Below are positions 45,527-57,049 of a stretch of 64,000 bases of DNA, one piece after another. The stretch is taken from assembly GCF_019175385.1 (NCBI RefSeq), contig NC_083345.1:118485657-118549656 (forward strand), in the 5' to 3' direction. Position 1 is the first letter of the stretch. Every line of letters starts with the position of its first letter. The position numbers and the translations under genes were made by a program. The stretch comes from Lycium barbarum. Lineage: Eukaryota; Streptophyta; Magnoliopsida; Solanales; Solanaceae. The notes under the pieces were generated by a model. That model was not told where the DNA came from and ran no database searches. It saw only the letters and a list, made by a program, of their open reading frames with translations.

Positions 45527-46993
45527 GTGAAGGACCGCAAGGGTACTGAAAATCAGGTTGCTGACCATCTCTCTCGGCTTGAAGAGGCTGGGAGACCTTC
45601 TGATGAGCTTGATATAGATGATGCTTTTCCGGATGAGAGGGTGTTGGCTGTGTCAAATGAGGTGGCACCGTGGTATGCTGACATTGCCAATTATTTGGTA
45701 ACAGGCATAGTTCCAGAAGATATCAAAGCCTACCAAAAGAAGAAATTCTTGCGGGATGCTCGACAGTATTATTGGGACGAGCCTTATTTGTTCCGAACAT
45801 GTGCTGATAACATCATTCGGCGTTGTGTTCCGGAAAGTGAAGTGATGGCGATTCTAAAGGCATGCCATGACTCTCCTGTTGGGGGTCATCATAGCGGAAA
45901 CCAGACTGCAACTAAGGTACTTGAGTGCGGCTATTACTGGCCGACTATTTTTCATGATGCTAATCTATTGGTGCGGTCCTGTGATCAATGTCAGAGGCAA
46001 GGGAATATCGGCAGAAGGCAAGAGATGCTTATGAATTTTGTTGTGGAGGTGGAAGTGTTCGATGTCTGGGGGATTGACTTTATGGGACCCTTTGTGAGTT
46101 CGGGTGGCATGAAATACATCTTGGTTGCTGTGGACTATGTGTCAAAATGGGTAGAAGCGGTGGCTTTACCTAATAATGAGGCCAAGAGTGTTATGGGTTT
46201 CCTCAAGAAGAACATATTTACTCGTTTTGGTACTCCGAGGGCTATAGTCAGCGATGATGGATCCCACTTTTGTAATAGAGCTTTCGCGGGACTGATGGAG
46301 AAATATGGTGTAAAGCATAGGGTGGCAACGCCTTATCACCCTCAGACAAGTGGACAGGTTGAAGTGTCCAATAGGGAGATCAAAAGTATTCTAGCGAAAA
46401 CAGTGAATGCAAATAGAACTGATTGGGCCCGCAAGCTCGATGATGCTCTATGGGCATACCAGACTGCTTTCAAGACTCCGATTGGGACTTCACCCTTCAA
46501 GCTTGTATTTGGGAAAGCTTGTCACTTGCCTGTTGAACTTGAACACAAATCTATGTTGGCGCTGAAGAAACTGAATATGGATTGGGAGGAAGCAACCAAG
46601 CTGCGGTTGTTTCAACTAAATGAGATGGATGAATTTCGGTACCAGGCATATTAGAGTGCAACACTTTATAAAGAAAGGATGAAGCACTACCATGACAAGA
46701 AGACTCTGAAGCGAGAGGTCTATAAGGGTGACTCTGTACTACTGTTTAACTCTCGGCTGAAGTTGCTACCGGGTAAGCTTAAATCCAGGTGGTCTGGTCC
46801 GTTTGAGGTGGTAGGTGCTTCACCCCATGGAGCGGTAGAGTTGAAGTCCGGAGATGGTACTCGGACATTTAAGGTGAATGGGCAGAGATTGAAGCAATAT
46901 CACGGAATGGTTTTGGAGGATAGGATTGTTGATCGTTACAGGTTGAAACACCGAGGAACGAACAATGATCTGGTGTACCAAGATAAGGAGTGA
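45527..46993 (+). pseudogene. pol: Athila integrase
   Basis: After the end of RNase H ([20 protein letters not shown]) comes the integrase. The zinc finger is complete ([25 protein letters not shown]). The catalytic core has [11 protein letters not shown] (Asp), [11 protein letters not shown] (Asp) and [14 protein letters not shown] (Glu). TAG at 46652-46654 then interrupts, and 46679-46993 holds the C-terminal part (GDSVLLFNSRLKLLPGKLKS, RWSGPFEVVGASPHGAVEL) in the same phase to a natural stop. All integrase catalytic residues are intact. No chromodomain is present, in line with Athila. Confidence 0.93.
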
Positions 46994-47189
46994 ATGGTCA
47001 CCACCGTCGTGCCGCGACGTTAAATCAAGCGCTTCTTGGGAGGCAACCCAAGTGTAATGTTTATTTTTTTTAGTGTTTTGTTTCAAAAATATAGGGTAAT
47101 GGTTGTTTTGGTGCAGGAATATGTTGCAGAAAATATTGCTGAACAGCAGGTAAGTTTAATTGTAAGAAACTGTCTCGCAACATTGCAAA

Positions 47190-47430
47190 ATACGCCTGAA
47201 GTTTACGGACCGTATTTCACAATACGGCTCGTAAACCAGGGCGTATTTAACAATGTCGCAGACAGTAATCACTGTAATGTCACATGGCAGTTTACGACCA
47301 TGGAGGACGGACCGTATTTCATAATACGGTCCGTAAACCAGATCGTAAATCTATCATGGGACAATACAGTGTACTGCCCACTACAACATCTCTAAATACG
47401 GGCCGTAAACCAATTTACAGACCGTATTTA
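47190..47430. repeat. TTTACGGACCGTATT palindrome cluster, internal
   Basis: GTTTACGGACCGTATTTCAC, ATACGGTCCGTAAACC, ATACGGGCCGTAAACC and ACAGACCGTATTTAG occur after pol and before the internal TATA box at 47612, repeating the LTR arrangement. Confidence 0.88.
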
Positions 47431-47611
47431 GAGATTAAAAAAAAAGAGGCACGATCGAAATATAACGGAAGCCAGTGATTTAAATCAAAGGGAAGAGAAA
47501 CAGAACTTCACGTTCCCTCCTTAACTCCTCATTCCCACGACTTCCCTCCTTAACTCACTCTCATCCCCACGATTTCCCACACAACCCATCATCTTCCATC
47601 TCTCCAATCAG

Positions 47612-47753
47612 TATAAATACACAACTCACACCCAACAACAAACCCACTCTCACAAAATATTCGTAATCTTTGCCCTAGGTTTAAATTTGTCTGTGATTCA
47701 AGTTGTGTTCTCTCAAAATCTGTGCTTATAGTGATCTGATTCATCATTGAAAG
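47612..47753 (+). promoter_or_regulatory. Candidate internal promoter and leader for the Athila 3' ORF
   Basis: TATAAATA at 47612-47619 is followed by a CA-rich leader (ACACAACTCACACCCAACAA) and a donor site CATTGAAAG/GTATGATT at 47753/47754. It lies downstream of a palindrome cluster of the same type as in the LTR. The layout looks like a separate transcription start for the 3' ORF; this is inference from sequence. Confidence 0.5.
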
Positions 47754-48457
47754 GTATGATTGACACTCCCCATTCTTGTTTTACATCTGTCAGTTTAAAT
47801 TTGATGGATGAGGCTAGGATTGTGAGATTAAGCACTTGATTACCTTGGTTAATGATCTTGTGAGAGGATAGATATGTTAAAATTCTTTTAATTCTCGTGG
47901 GTAATTGTTAATAAAACCCAAATGGGTTGGAGGGCATTCCATACTTTAAAATTCAATATTTGAAGTTTTGGTCTGCCCACCAATAACTTGACTCTTGTGG
48001 GAATTATGAAAAATTGGTAGAAAATAGGTGAAGTCTGAGTAACCTAATCCTCGAACACAATGTGAAACTGAGATGTGCAACGAAAATTTGAAATCAGAAT
48101 ATGTATCTGTCTGTGATGCGAAATACGACTATGCTTTACGGATCGTATTTCAGTTTACGATCTGTATTTAAGCATGTTACGAATGGGCAGTATGTTATCC
48201 AAAGAACTGAGCAGTTTACGATCTAACTTTACGGATCGTATTTCAGTTTACGGTCCGTATTTAAGATTTCATGAAGGGACAGAATGTTCTCCAATAAAAT
48301 GGCTCAGTTTACAATCGTAGTTTACGAACCGTAAATCAGTTTACGGTCCGTCTTTTGTGTTTACGACCACAGACAGAACCTATATTTTGTGCACAGTCAA
48401 ACTATCTTATCTTTGGTTGGATGTTCCATGGTAACTAATATGCTGTGTATCTTGCAG
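47754..48457 (+). other. Candidate 5'-leader intron before the Athila 3' ORF
   Basis: The donor is GAAAG/GTATGA and the acceptor GTGTATCTTGCAG/GA, 704 bp apart. The 3' ORF ATG lies 2 bp after the acceptor. The interval has no open frame and includes a second palindrome cluster (48120-48360). It is predicted from splice consensus only. Confidence 0.45.
48120..48360. repeat. Second internal ACGGTCCGTA palindrome cluster
   Basis: CTTTACGGATCGTATTTCAG, GTTTACGGTCCGTATTTAAG and CGTAAATCAGTTTACGGTCC occur within the candidate intron. Confidence 0.85.
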
Positions 48458-48459
48458 GA

Positions 48460-50174
48460 ATGGGTCAGAAAAGGAATGCAAAGAAGGCGGGGGCCCAAAA
48501 CACGGGTAAAAGAAAGAAAGCGCGCTCGGATTCGAGGTTGATAGATGAACCTTCCAGTTCGGAAGGGGAACAATCAGGATCCGAGTACGCTGAGGTTATA
48601 CCGCCCCCAAAGGTCAGGGGGGCCCCACGCAGGACACAGCGGCAACGCCATCACATCGCTCACTTATGACCCCGTCAAAGTCTGCGTCGGAAGCCTCCCA
48701 ATCTGAAGAGGGGGATTCTGCCGAGGAAGCATCAAGTAGGGGGGCAGCCACCCAAACGGATCCGGAGAGTGACTCAGCGGGGCCTAGTGATGATAATGAT
48801 CCGGATGCTGGTACGCCGCCTAAGGGTCAAAAACTGGCCGTCAGGACCAAACGGTTGGAGGAAGAAAAGCTGCGGTTCTCGGTAAAAGGGTCAAAGAAAT
48901 TGTATGACCAATGGATGGCCGGGACAGAACTGGGGGACAGCCGCCGCAGAAAATATTTGAAGAACGGCGACTGATTTTCGATGGTATTTCAGCTCATCCA
49001 CAGCTGGATGATACCATCAAAGGGTACAAGTTAGAGGCGTTCACTCATGTGCCGGGAGAGTATGCTCCGCATATTGTGCGAGAGTTCTATGCATCATATG
49101 GGGCCGTCTTGATGTCGATGAAGAAGCCGAGTCATGCTTGGCATCAGATTCCCATGCTGGAGAAAGTTACAATCCGGAACTCACTGGTTGATATTTCCTC
49201 CAAAGCCATCAACAGGGTCCTGTTTGGTGATGATTTTGTGGCTCCTACTGATCTGAGCCTGTTCCTAGACAAATGAGACAGGAAGGACAAGAAATCCGTC
49301 AGGGAATGGACTGCGACGATTATCACATCTGAGCCACATGAGCAAAAATGGACTACTGATGGGAAAGTCAAGATCACTAAAAGCTCTTTGTCCACAGAGG
49401 CTAAATTTTAGTGGACGTTGCTGCGGTACAGGATCACTCCAACCCAGGCAGATAATACCCTTTCCACCAGTCAGGCTGTCACTATTTCCTCTTTGATGTC
49501 AAGGTACCCGATGGATATTGGGGAGCTAATAGCTGAGGAGCTGCATGTGCGGGCACACAAGCCCAACCAGAACATGGTATTTCCGTGTCTTATCACGAAA
49601 TTGTGTCGACGGGCAAGGATATTTCAGCTTCCTGATTGGGACGGTAGAAAAAATATTGCAATAATTTAAGCCGAAAGTGGTGATAATAGTGTAGCAGCTG
49701 ATTACTGAGGCGAGCACAGAAATCCGTGCGGAGTTTGAGAAAAAGCACGAAGTGTATCAGGCTAGACTAGACACCTTTGAGGTGAAATTGTTGACTCGAG
49801 AGCTGACCACACCCGGTGGGGAGTCTAGTTCTTTGAGGAGTGAGTTAGAGAAGCTGAAAAAGGAGCTTGAAGCACTCAAGGTGCAAGGGATGGTAGCCGC
49901 ACCAGTGCCAGCACCACGTGCCATTTTGCCTACTACGTTTAAGGTGCTGGATCTGCTGGACTCTGAGGAGGAGGCGGAGGATGCCAAGGCTTTAGGTCAT
50001 GATACGGGAAAGAGGGCCCGTGCGCCATCTGAAGACCCAGAGGAGTTGGACAGGAGATTGAAGAAGACAGAAAAGAAGGAAATGCAGCAGGCAATACTTC
50101 AATCATTAGTTGAGCCGCAACGCCAATTAGGAGAGTCCTCAAGTCAGCCACCGGATGCGGCGGGGCAGTCATGA
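48460..50174 (+). pseudogene. Athila 3' ORF (putative plant transposon protein), broken
   Basis: ATG at 48460 starts MGQKRNAKKAGAQNTGKRKK, a basic nuclear-localisation-like N-terminus, followed by Ser/Glu-rich low-complexity sequence. After frameshifts the central part reads HVPGEYAPHIVREFYASYGA, then SLVDISSKAINRVLFGDDF, which resembles the domain annotated as putative plant transposon protein in Athila-like elements. The C-terminus (49752-50174) has a heptad-like Leu/Glu/Lys segment (SLRSELEKLKKELEALKVQG) likely to form a coiled coil. Stops at 48667, 49274 and 49409 and several frameshifts break it. Its function is unknown; in Athila the position is that of the env-like gene, but I see no clear transmembrane segment. 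Confidence 0.7.
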
Positions 50175-51708
50175 GATGCTCACAGCACAAAGGTACCATT
50201 TCTTTTCCCTCGTTCTGATAATTAAAGCATTGATACAGTGCTTGATTCTTTAGTTGGGGGTGGGACTATTTGATAGTAGGGTAGCGTAAATATGTGTTTA
50301 GGAACCCTCTCGGCTTTTCTTTGCCAGAGTTCTTTTCCTGAAGGGGGTTTTATTCTGTTGAAACTGGCATGTTTAGGAGGTTGCTTAGGTTGAGTAGAAT
50401 AATTTTGACTTATTTGGTGTTACTTTGTAACTGATGGCATGTGTTGTGGTTTGTTGAAAATTTTCGACCCCTCAGAATTTTGAAAAATGCATACTTAGAA
50501 CAGTTATTGTTTGACATGATTGATTCTTTATATGACATTGTGGCTATTGGGGTATTGTGTGTGCTGAATGACTACTTAGGAGGTCACAAGTGTAACAAAA
50601 TGATTGTCCTTATGCCAATATGTGTGTGAGTTGTTAGTTTAATTCTGTTTACGCATGTAGAATCTAGAACTTGCCTGGTTGGTCTTGTTTGAAATCCGAA
50701 AGTTAGTTTGGTTGTGAAATGATCTTAGGCTTTCTTTGTGTAAATAGTCACTGTGCCTAAATAAGCCTTACCAAAAGCTGAAAATATCACTAGTTTCCCT
50801 TTTTGAGCCTTTTTGACCTTTTTCTTGGCTAGCCGAATGGAACCTCACTCGTTGTGAAATTTATCCATCTTCGCACCCGTTCCCTCCTTGATGCTACTAG
50901 ATAGACGAGGCAAAGCGCCTAAGTTGGGGGGTGAATTAAATGTGAAGTAAATGTTGAGAACAAATGTTGGGAGTGGTAGAGTTTGCTATTAGAGAGTCGA
51001 TGTGGTAGTTGCATATATATATAAAAAAAAATCAAAAAATTGAAACACAAAAAGAATTGCTAGTTGGATAGGAATAAAACCACATCGAGGTCGAAAACGC
51101 GAAAGAATAAAAAGGGGTTGGAACGAAAAGAGGCGAATCAAGGTAAAGAGATATTGTAGTGTCAAGGAGGGGGAGTCACTAATACCCAAAAAGTTTCCTA
51201 CCCGTCCCTAAGCCTACATTACAAGCCGAAACAAGTCCTAATGTGATCACAACCGAACGAGCCTTGGATGAGAACATAGAAAATAAGGGCAAGCCTATGG
51301 TATTTGCATGTGTAGATATGAATTCTTTGTGAGTGTGAGTGTTTTTCTCTTCTCTTTCATCTTCGTCCCTTTCTTGTTGTATATATGTGTGTTGGGACAT
51401 TCTTGGTCTATGTGAGGGCATAAGGATGAGAATTGAGCAAAATAAAGTGACCGCCGAAAGTAGCGTTTGTGTGCATCATAATATGTTCGATAATGTAATG
51501 TCATGTGTTGAAGCTTCATGGTTAGTCATAACGTTCTTAAGTTGTGCATATTGCTTTACAATAAACATTTAGGGTGGTCAGTTGAAGGAAAACATGCGTG
51601 CCAGAAGTTCCGAGTCAAAATCGATGTAGACATTGTTATTCTGTGATATCTAGGTGTTAGATTTAGTCGTTGTGTGGTATGGCCTGCTTGAGGACAAGCA
51701 AATACTTT
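50175..51708 (+). other. Athila 3' non-coding region
   Basis: No conserved domain is seen. It contains two extra polypurine-like tracts (50254-50264 and 50921-50934). Frames on the minus strand around 51179-51519 are not recognised. Confidence 0.6.
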
Positions 51709-51720
51709 AAGTTGGGGGTG
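51709..51720 (+). promoter_or_regulatory. Athila polypurine tract
   Basis: AAGTTGGGGGTG lies directly before the 3' LTR (TGATGTGG at 51722), where plus-strand DNA synthesis would be primed. Confidence 0.8.
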
Positions 51721-51721
51721 T

Positions 51722-53133
51722 TGATGTGGCGTGATTTTACGCCATAATCGATGCTTTTTGGCTATAAGTTTTTCTTGTTTTTAAGCAAGCCTATGTGATT
51801 TTATGTGATTTTTAGTGTTTTTCAGGTAAAGCAACAGATTCGGCATAATAATAGTTAGAAGTGCAGAACCAGGTCGTAAACTCAGTTTACGGTCCGTATT
51901 CTGAAATACGGACCGTATTCCATGGTCGTATTAATGGATACCAGAACCAGAAAGGCAGGTTGAGAAGATGGTGATTTACGAGCTCAGTTTACGGACTGTA
52001 TTTCAGTTTACGGTCCGTATTCCAACACATATTTAACCGTTTGAGTAATGGGCAGAAAGTCTGAATTGTAGAAGTTGAAAGACGACCAAGCAGTTTACGG
52101 GCCGTAAACCACTTTACGGTTCGTATTTCAAAAGATGCCCACAAGTGAAGGACGACTGGATCGTAAACTACTTTATGGTCTGTAAATCACTTTACGGACC
52201 GTATTTCGTAACGACGGGACCAAAGTACAAATCTGTAGCTTTTGTATTTTCAAAACCTATAAATAGTCATTGTAGGGTTTTTAATAGACATCAGTTATTA
52301 TATTTTTCTCTCTTGACTTAGAACATAAAATTCTCTCTAGTTTTTGAAGATTCAAACATCAATTCAAGTATTATCAATTCATCTTTTCTTCCAAAGTAAG
52401 CAATTATGAATTCTTCAATTTCTTATTTCTTGTTCTTTGTCATGAGTAGCTAAATTCCCTTACTAGGGTTGTGAACCCAATGATGGGTGTTTTGTGATTG
52501 AGTTGTGATTGATATACAAATAATGGATTATTAGGGTTTAGTTATTCTTCATTCTTCATTCTTAATTAATGGTTGCAAACATTGATTAAAGCCATAAATC
52601 TTGATTTATTTGGGAAAATAATTAGGGTTGGTAAGAATAACTAAAAAGAACTCAAAGCTTTAAACTTTGTTTAATAAATTCACTTAAGAATAAGATGAAT
52701 TTACTTGGCATGATTAGTCGTTCTTCATGGTCACTTTCTTATATTTGGAAAAATCATAGAAAGACATAATCTTTATTTGTTGGGAAATAGTAGAGATTCA
52801 CATAGAGATTAAGTGCATTCATATAATGATCCATTATAAGTATATCAAGATCAATACCCATGATCATACACCCTATCTAGCGGGGACACAACCTTAGTTT
52901 CTTTTACCATAAATTTCCTCTAAAGCAATAGTTTAGCAATTAGTTATAGAAAAACCAACTTTTACCAAAATCATCGGATTAAGATATTAGACCTAGAACT
53001 TAGCATCTACGACTTTAGTAACCTTTTCACACCATATTCCCTGTGGGATTCGACCCCAACCTTGTTGGGTTACTATATTTGACAACGGCCGCGTTATACC
53101 ATTAATAGGTGTAATTTGAGCGTATCAAATTTT
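51722..53133 (+). mobile_element. Athila 3' LTR
   Basis: It is nearly identical to the 5' LTR, including the palindrome cluster (51870-52210) and TATA box (52258-52265). The shared sequence runs past the CA at 53126-53127 through AATTTT before the Tekay LTR resumes. One small deletion relative to the 5' LTR lies near 52136. Confidence 0.92.
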
Positions 53134-53138
53134 GGGCC

Positions 53139-55575
53139 CAGCCGCCGTAGCGGCACTCCCTTCGCCGTGGCGGTCGCGGGGCAGTAATATTTCATTTAAT
53201 GAGTTTTAAATGAGTGTTAGACCCTCATTATTTCATATCTCGATATTGGGGCTTGGGAAAGCTGTTCTTGGAGACAAATTGAGGGATGTCTTGGAGGTAA
53301 AACCTTATCTAATCCTTTACTTCTCTTTAATCACAATCATCTTCGACTTTTCCCTTCCTTTTTACAATCCCCTAGAGTTGGAATTTGAAGGAGGGTTTCG
53401 GGAGATTTTTCTCTAAGATTATACTTGATAAATTGATGATGTTAATGTTAAAATTTGATGAATCTAAGCTTAGTAAGCCTATATCTCCCACTTTTAATGT
53501 TGAATTTCGGATTTTGAGAATTAAGGTTCATACCCAATTTGGGGTTTTTTACTAGAAATCAAATTTGGGGATAATTCTTGAGCTTAATCAACAATTAATG
53601 ATTGAGTTATGATTACCTAGGATTCAATTTGGTATTTTACCCGTGAATTTCTCGTTTTGCCCTGGTAGGCTCACTTTTTCAATTTCTAGTGTTAAAATGG
53701 ACCTAATTGATATCATAGCAATATTAGTATCATTATTCATGATTTCTAATTTATAATTCGATTATGCTTAGACTACTTTGGTTCTGAGCTTCAGAGGAAG
53801 GGCAAGGCGATAGAGTGACTTATTGGTGTTGCGGTTCAGCAGTCCAGGTAGGTTATGGTTTTCCTTTGATGAGACTTAGTATAGTAATTAACATATTTAG
53901 ATTATGATGTCGGAGACAGCATGTGAACCTTCGGGTGTGAAGTTGGGATGGATATTGGCTTAGGTTGGGCCCTGATGTGTGTTGGGACTAGCCACCTCGT
54001 TATATGTGTTTGATTGTTAATCGTGTTGGCTTGATGCCATGTGTAGTTGGTAGATAACGAATGTCGGTTGTTGTCCTGATTCAGATATGGGTGACACACC
54101 CGATGTGGGTACTCGAGATTATTGATATAATATTGACGTATCCGCTGTTGATGCTTGATAAATATATGTTGGCATACCCACTGTTGGTATTGTGATGTGA
54201 TGCATTATTGGCGTACCCCGTTGAGGTACTTGTGATATTGCGCTTGGTTATTGATGATTGACATATGCATTGCATGCATTCTCTCATATTTATCATGCAT
54301 GGCCGATATCCGGTGATGATCCGGTATCGTTGATGAGCGAACTGATATTTGATAAACTCTTTTACTTGAGTGATTGTAAAAAAGGTCGATGTCCGAAGAT
54401 CCATTCCGGAATCGTTGTTTATATGAAACTGACACTTGATAAACTCGTTTTACTTGAGTGATTGTGAGGAGGCCGATGTCCGAGGTTCAATTCCGGAATC
54501 GTTGATTTATGAAATTGATATTTGACAACTCTTTTGAGTGATTGTGAGGAGGCCGATGTCCGATGGTTATATTCGGGCATCGTTGTTGCATGGACGATTT
54601 CGATGTTATTCTGGAATCGATTGTAGTGCATGAGATCCGCGGGTCTCCCAGAGTGGTGCCGCTGAGACTCCCCCTATGAGCAATTAGCCAGGGTCCCGTC
54701 TGTTTGTTTGGCAAAGATCCGGGACGGGTGGCACTTTGACTTCGCAAGTCACATTGGGTCGTGCTGCCGAGACGTCGATATTTCTGTCCGGAGTGTATGT
54801 GTACACCTCATTTGCATAGCATGGCATGGCATCACATTTATACCATTACTGCATTTCATTGCATTGCATTGAATTATGATTTGAGTGAGATGTCGTGATG
54901 ACTGTAGTGTGACGATTGTGTTGTTGATGGTTGGGCTGTGACGATCCTATTATGGTAATTGTTTCAGGACTAGATATACTCAGACTTATTATATTAGGAT
55001 TTAGATACTTATATAGGTGTTGACGGATACTTGGTTACGATTATATTGTTTCATGCGTGATTGGTTTACTTATTTATCTGCGTTATTTTCTGAATTATGT
55101 TAACTATGCTTAGTCGGCCTATGATGCCTACCAGTACTGCTGTTTGTACTGACCTCCACTTGCTGCATTCTTTTATGAATGCAGAGTATCAGGCTGGATC
55201 TACTTCTCTGACTCGTGGCTGATCGACTCTTCAACTTCCACTTGAGTTTTTCAGGGTGAGCATGGCGTCCACTGACCTCGAAGACTCTTCTATTGCTTAT
55301 GTCTTACCTTTCACTCAAGACATGATTTGAGACATTTTATGTATTATTATTCAGACCTTAGTATTCGGATTTAGATGCTCTTGTATGACCAGACCTGTTA
55401 CTGGGGTGGATTCATTTACTTCCGCACTTATCTATATTATATCATATTGGGAGACTTACGTCATTTTACTTCTTCCGCTATTATTTTATTGATCGTGAAT
55501 GTTGAGTTAAGGGTTTGCCTACCGAGGTGGGAAAGGTTGGTGCTCGCATGACCTAAGCTAAAATGGGTCGTGACA
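53139..55575 (+). mobile_element. Tekay 5' LTR, right segment
   Basis: It continues the LTR beyond the Athila insertion (CAGCCGCCGTAGCGGCAC) to GGGTCGTGACA. Tandem units of about 80-90 bp containing GGCCGATGTCCGA and TTGAGTGATTGTGAGG repeat from 54300 to 54600, and the same block occurs in the 3' LTR at 62205-62500. Frames predicted here on the minus strand are repeat artefacts. Confidence 0.93.
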
Positions 55576-55578
55576 AGT

Positions 55579-55590
55579 TGGTATCAGAGC
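55579..55590 (+). promoter_or_regulatory. Tekay primer-binding site (tRNA-iMet)
   Basis: TGGTATCAGAGC starts 3 bp after the LTR and is the exact complement of the plant initiator tRNA-Met 3' end. The following CCTAGGTT is close to the rest of that tRNA arm with a small insertion. Confidence 0.92.
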
Positions 55591-55808
55591 CCTAGGTTAC
55601 CAAGTCTAATTACAAGAGCGTGTCTAGTAGAGTCTCGTGGATCGGTACGATGAGCTCCGTACTTATCTGCAGGAGGCTACGGGACATTTAGAAAATCTCA
55701 CTTTCTTTCTTTCCATCGTGTTACTTTATTCGAATTGATATCTGGAAAGACCAAATTGGTATCTGAATCTTATCTTTTCCCTCACAGATATTGAGGACTC
55801 GAGCTACT

Positions 55809-56932
55809 ATGGCTCGAGGTCAGGTGCCGGAGCCCGCAGCTACGGCTGGTACCTGAGGGTGACCGACAGCCAGAAGGAGTGATAGAGCGAGAGGCTGTGG
55901 CCAAGATCCTACTTCATCTTAATGCCCAGCAGGAGTCCGCCGGTGTTACTACTCCCGGCGGGGGTGCACAGACTAGGGTTGGGGCACAGACTCCTGAGCG
56001 AGGACCTATGCGGGTAGCACATCCCGCCGCAGCTATGGCTTCCCGCATTGATGCTATACCTGCCCCTGGGGAGGATATTAGGCCCATGGATGGCGCCGTT
56101 ATGATTGCTGCTGATCAAGATCTGGTGGGGAGGTTCAGGAAGTTAGAGCCACCGAGGTTCTCTGGTACTTCGTCTGAGGATGCCTACGAGTTTACTCTTG
56201 ATATGCATGAGTTGCTGTGCCATATGTGTATAGTGGAGACCCACGGCGCTTATGTGTCCTACTAGTTTCGCGGCGACGCGAAGATGTGATAGAGGTATTT
56301 CATGGCATACAGACCTGAGGATTCTCCTTCGTTGACTTGGACTCAGTTCTACCGGGCCTTCCTTGAGAAGTATGTGCCCCGATCTTTGAGAAAGGCTCGT
56401 AGGGAGCAGTTTCTACACCTTGAACAGAGGGGAATGTCCTTGGAGTCTTATGTGACCCATTTCCTCTATTTGGCCCGATACTCTACTCCGTTGATTCCTA
56501 CCGAGGCTGATAGGATCAGACACTTTGTAAGAGGACTAGTGGGCTCTCTATAGATTCCTTGCCTTCAGATGGAGTCTATGGGGGCTTCCTTCTACTCCAT
56601 TATTGAGCATGCTTCGATGGTTGAGGGTGCCAAGGCCCGTGCTTTTAGTGGTGGTGACGAGAGGCCACGTCAGACTGGCCGCTTTGGGGGTTCTGGTACG
56701 AGGGGCACCGGTCAGTTTTTTAGGCCACCTCAGCCCTATTCCGGTTGTCCCGTGCATTCAGCATTACCGGCTCCCTACTGCTTCATCCGGATCTTCCGTT
56801 TCCGTGTTTCAGCACTCGACTCCTCTTACCTGTTTCTCTTGTAGGGAGGTTGGGAATATTGCCAAGAGATGTCCCCGACCTAGGAGAGATTATCAGCCGC
56901 TGAGGACCTCTGTATCATCCGGTGGTCGATGA
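55809..56932 (+). pseudogene. gag: Tekay gag (broken)
   Basis: ATG at 55809 opens MARGQVPEPAATAGT, then a stop, with the main frame resuming at 55879. The capsid-type region (RKLEPPRFSGTSSEDAYEF) leads into the retrotransposon gag block FYRAFLEKYVPRSLRKARRE and EQRGMSLESYVTHFLYLARY (about 56350-56480). A zinc-knuckle follows in another frame (CFSCREVGNIAKRC, about 56840). In it the usual His of C-x2-C-x4-H-x4-C is Asn. In-frame stops near 56262 and 56551 and at least two frameshifts break it. In active elements this protein forms the virus-like particle that packages the RNA; this copy could not. Confidence 0.88.
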
Positions 56933-57049
56933 GGGACTTCTCAGAGAGGCGGTGCTCAGTCAGGCCGCCATACTTCCCGTGGTTCTTAAGGTGGGTCCCA
57001 GCTAGCTAGAGGTGATACTCAGAGTTCGAGAGGGAGATCCCAGACTGGG

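Larger units (their letters stand above)
37300..53133 (+). mobile_element. Athila-type Ty3/gypsy element inside the Tekay 5' LTR
   Basis: Direct LTRs of about 1.41 kb start TGATGTGGCGTGATTTTACG. The primer site matches tRNA-Asp, and the order is gag, protease, reverse transcriptase, RNase H, integrase, then an extra 3' ORF, as in Athila elements. Flanks are TGGCC (37295-37299) and GGGCC (53134-53138), a duplication with one mismatch; deleting one copy restores the Tekay LTR exactly as in its 3' partner. A 2.66-kb solo LTR lies within. About 13.2 kb belong to Athila itself. Confidence 0.93.

Noticed and set aside
48460..50174. Env-like glycoprotein in the Athila 3' ORF
   Set aside because: No signal peptide or transmembrane segment is seen; sequence is basic, acidic low-complexity and coiled-coil, closer to the putative plant transposon protein type.
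51179..51572. Overlapping frames of 74-80 codons near the Athila 3' end
   Set aside because: No conserved motif; they lie in the non-coding 3' region.
53902..54747. Several minus-strand frames in the Tekay LTR
   Set aside because: They arise from the 80-90-bp tandem units; the same frames recur in the 3' LTR.
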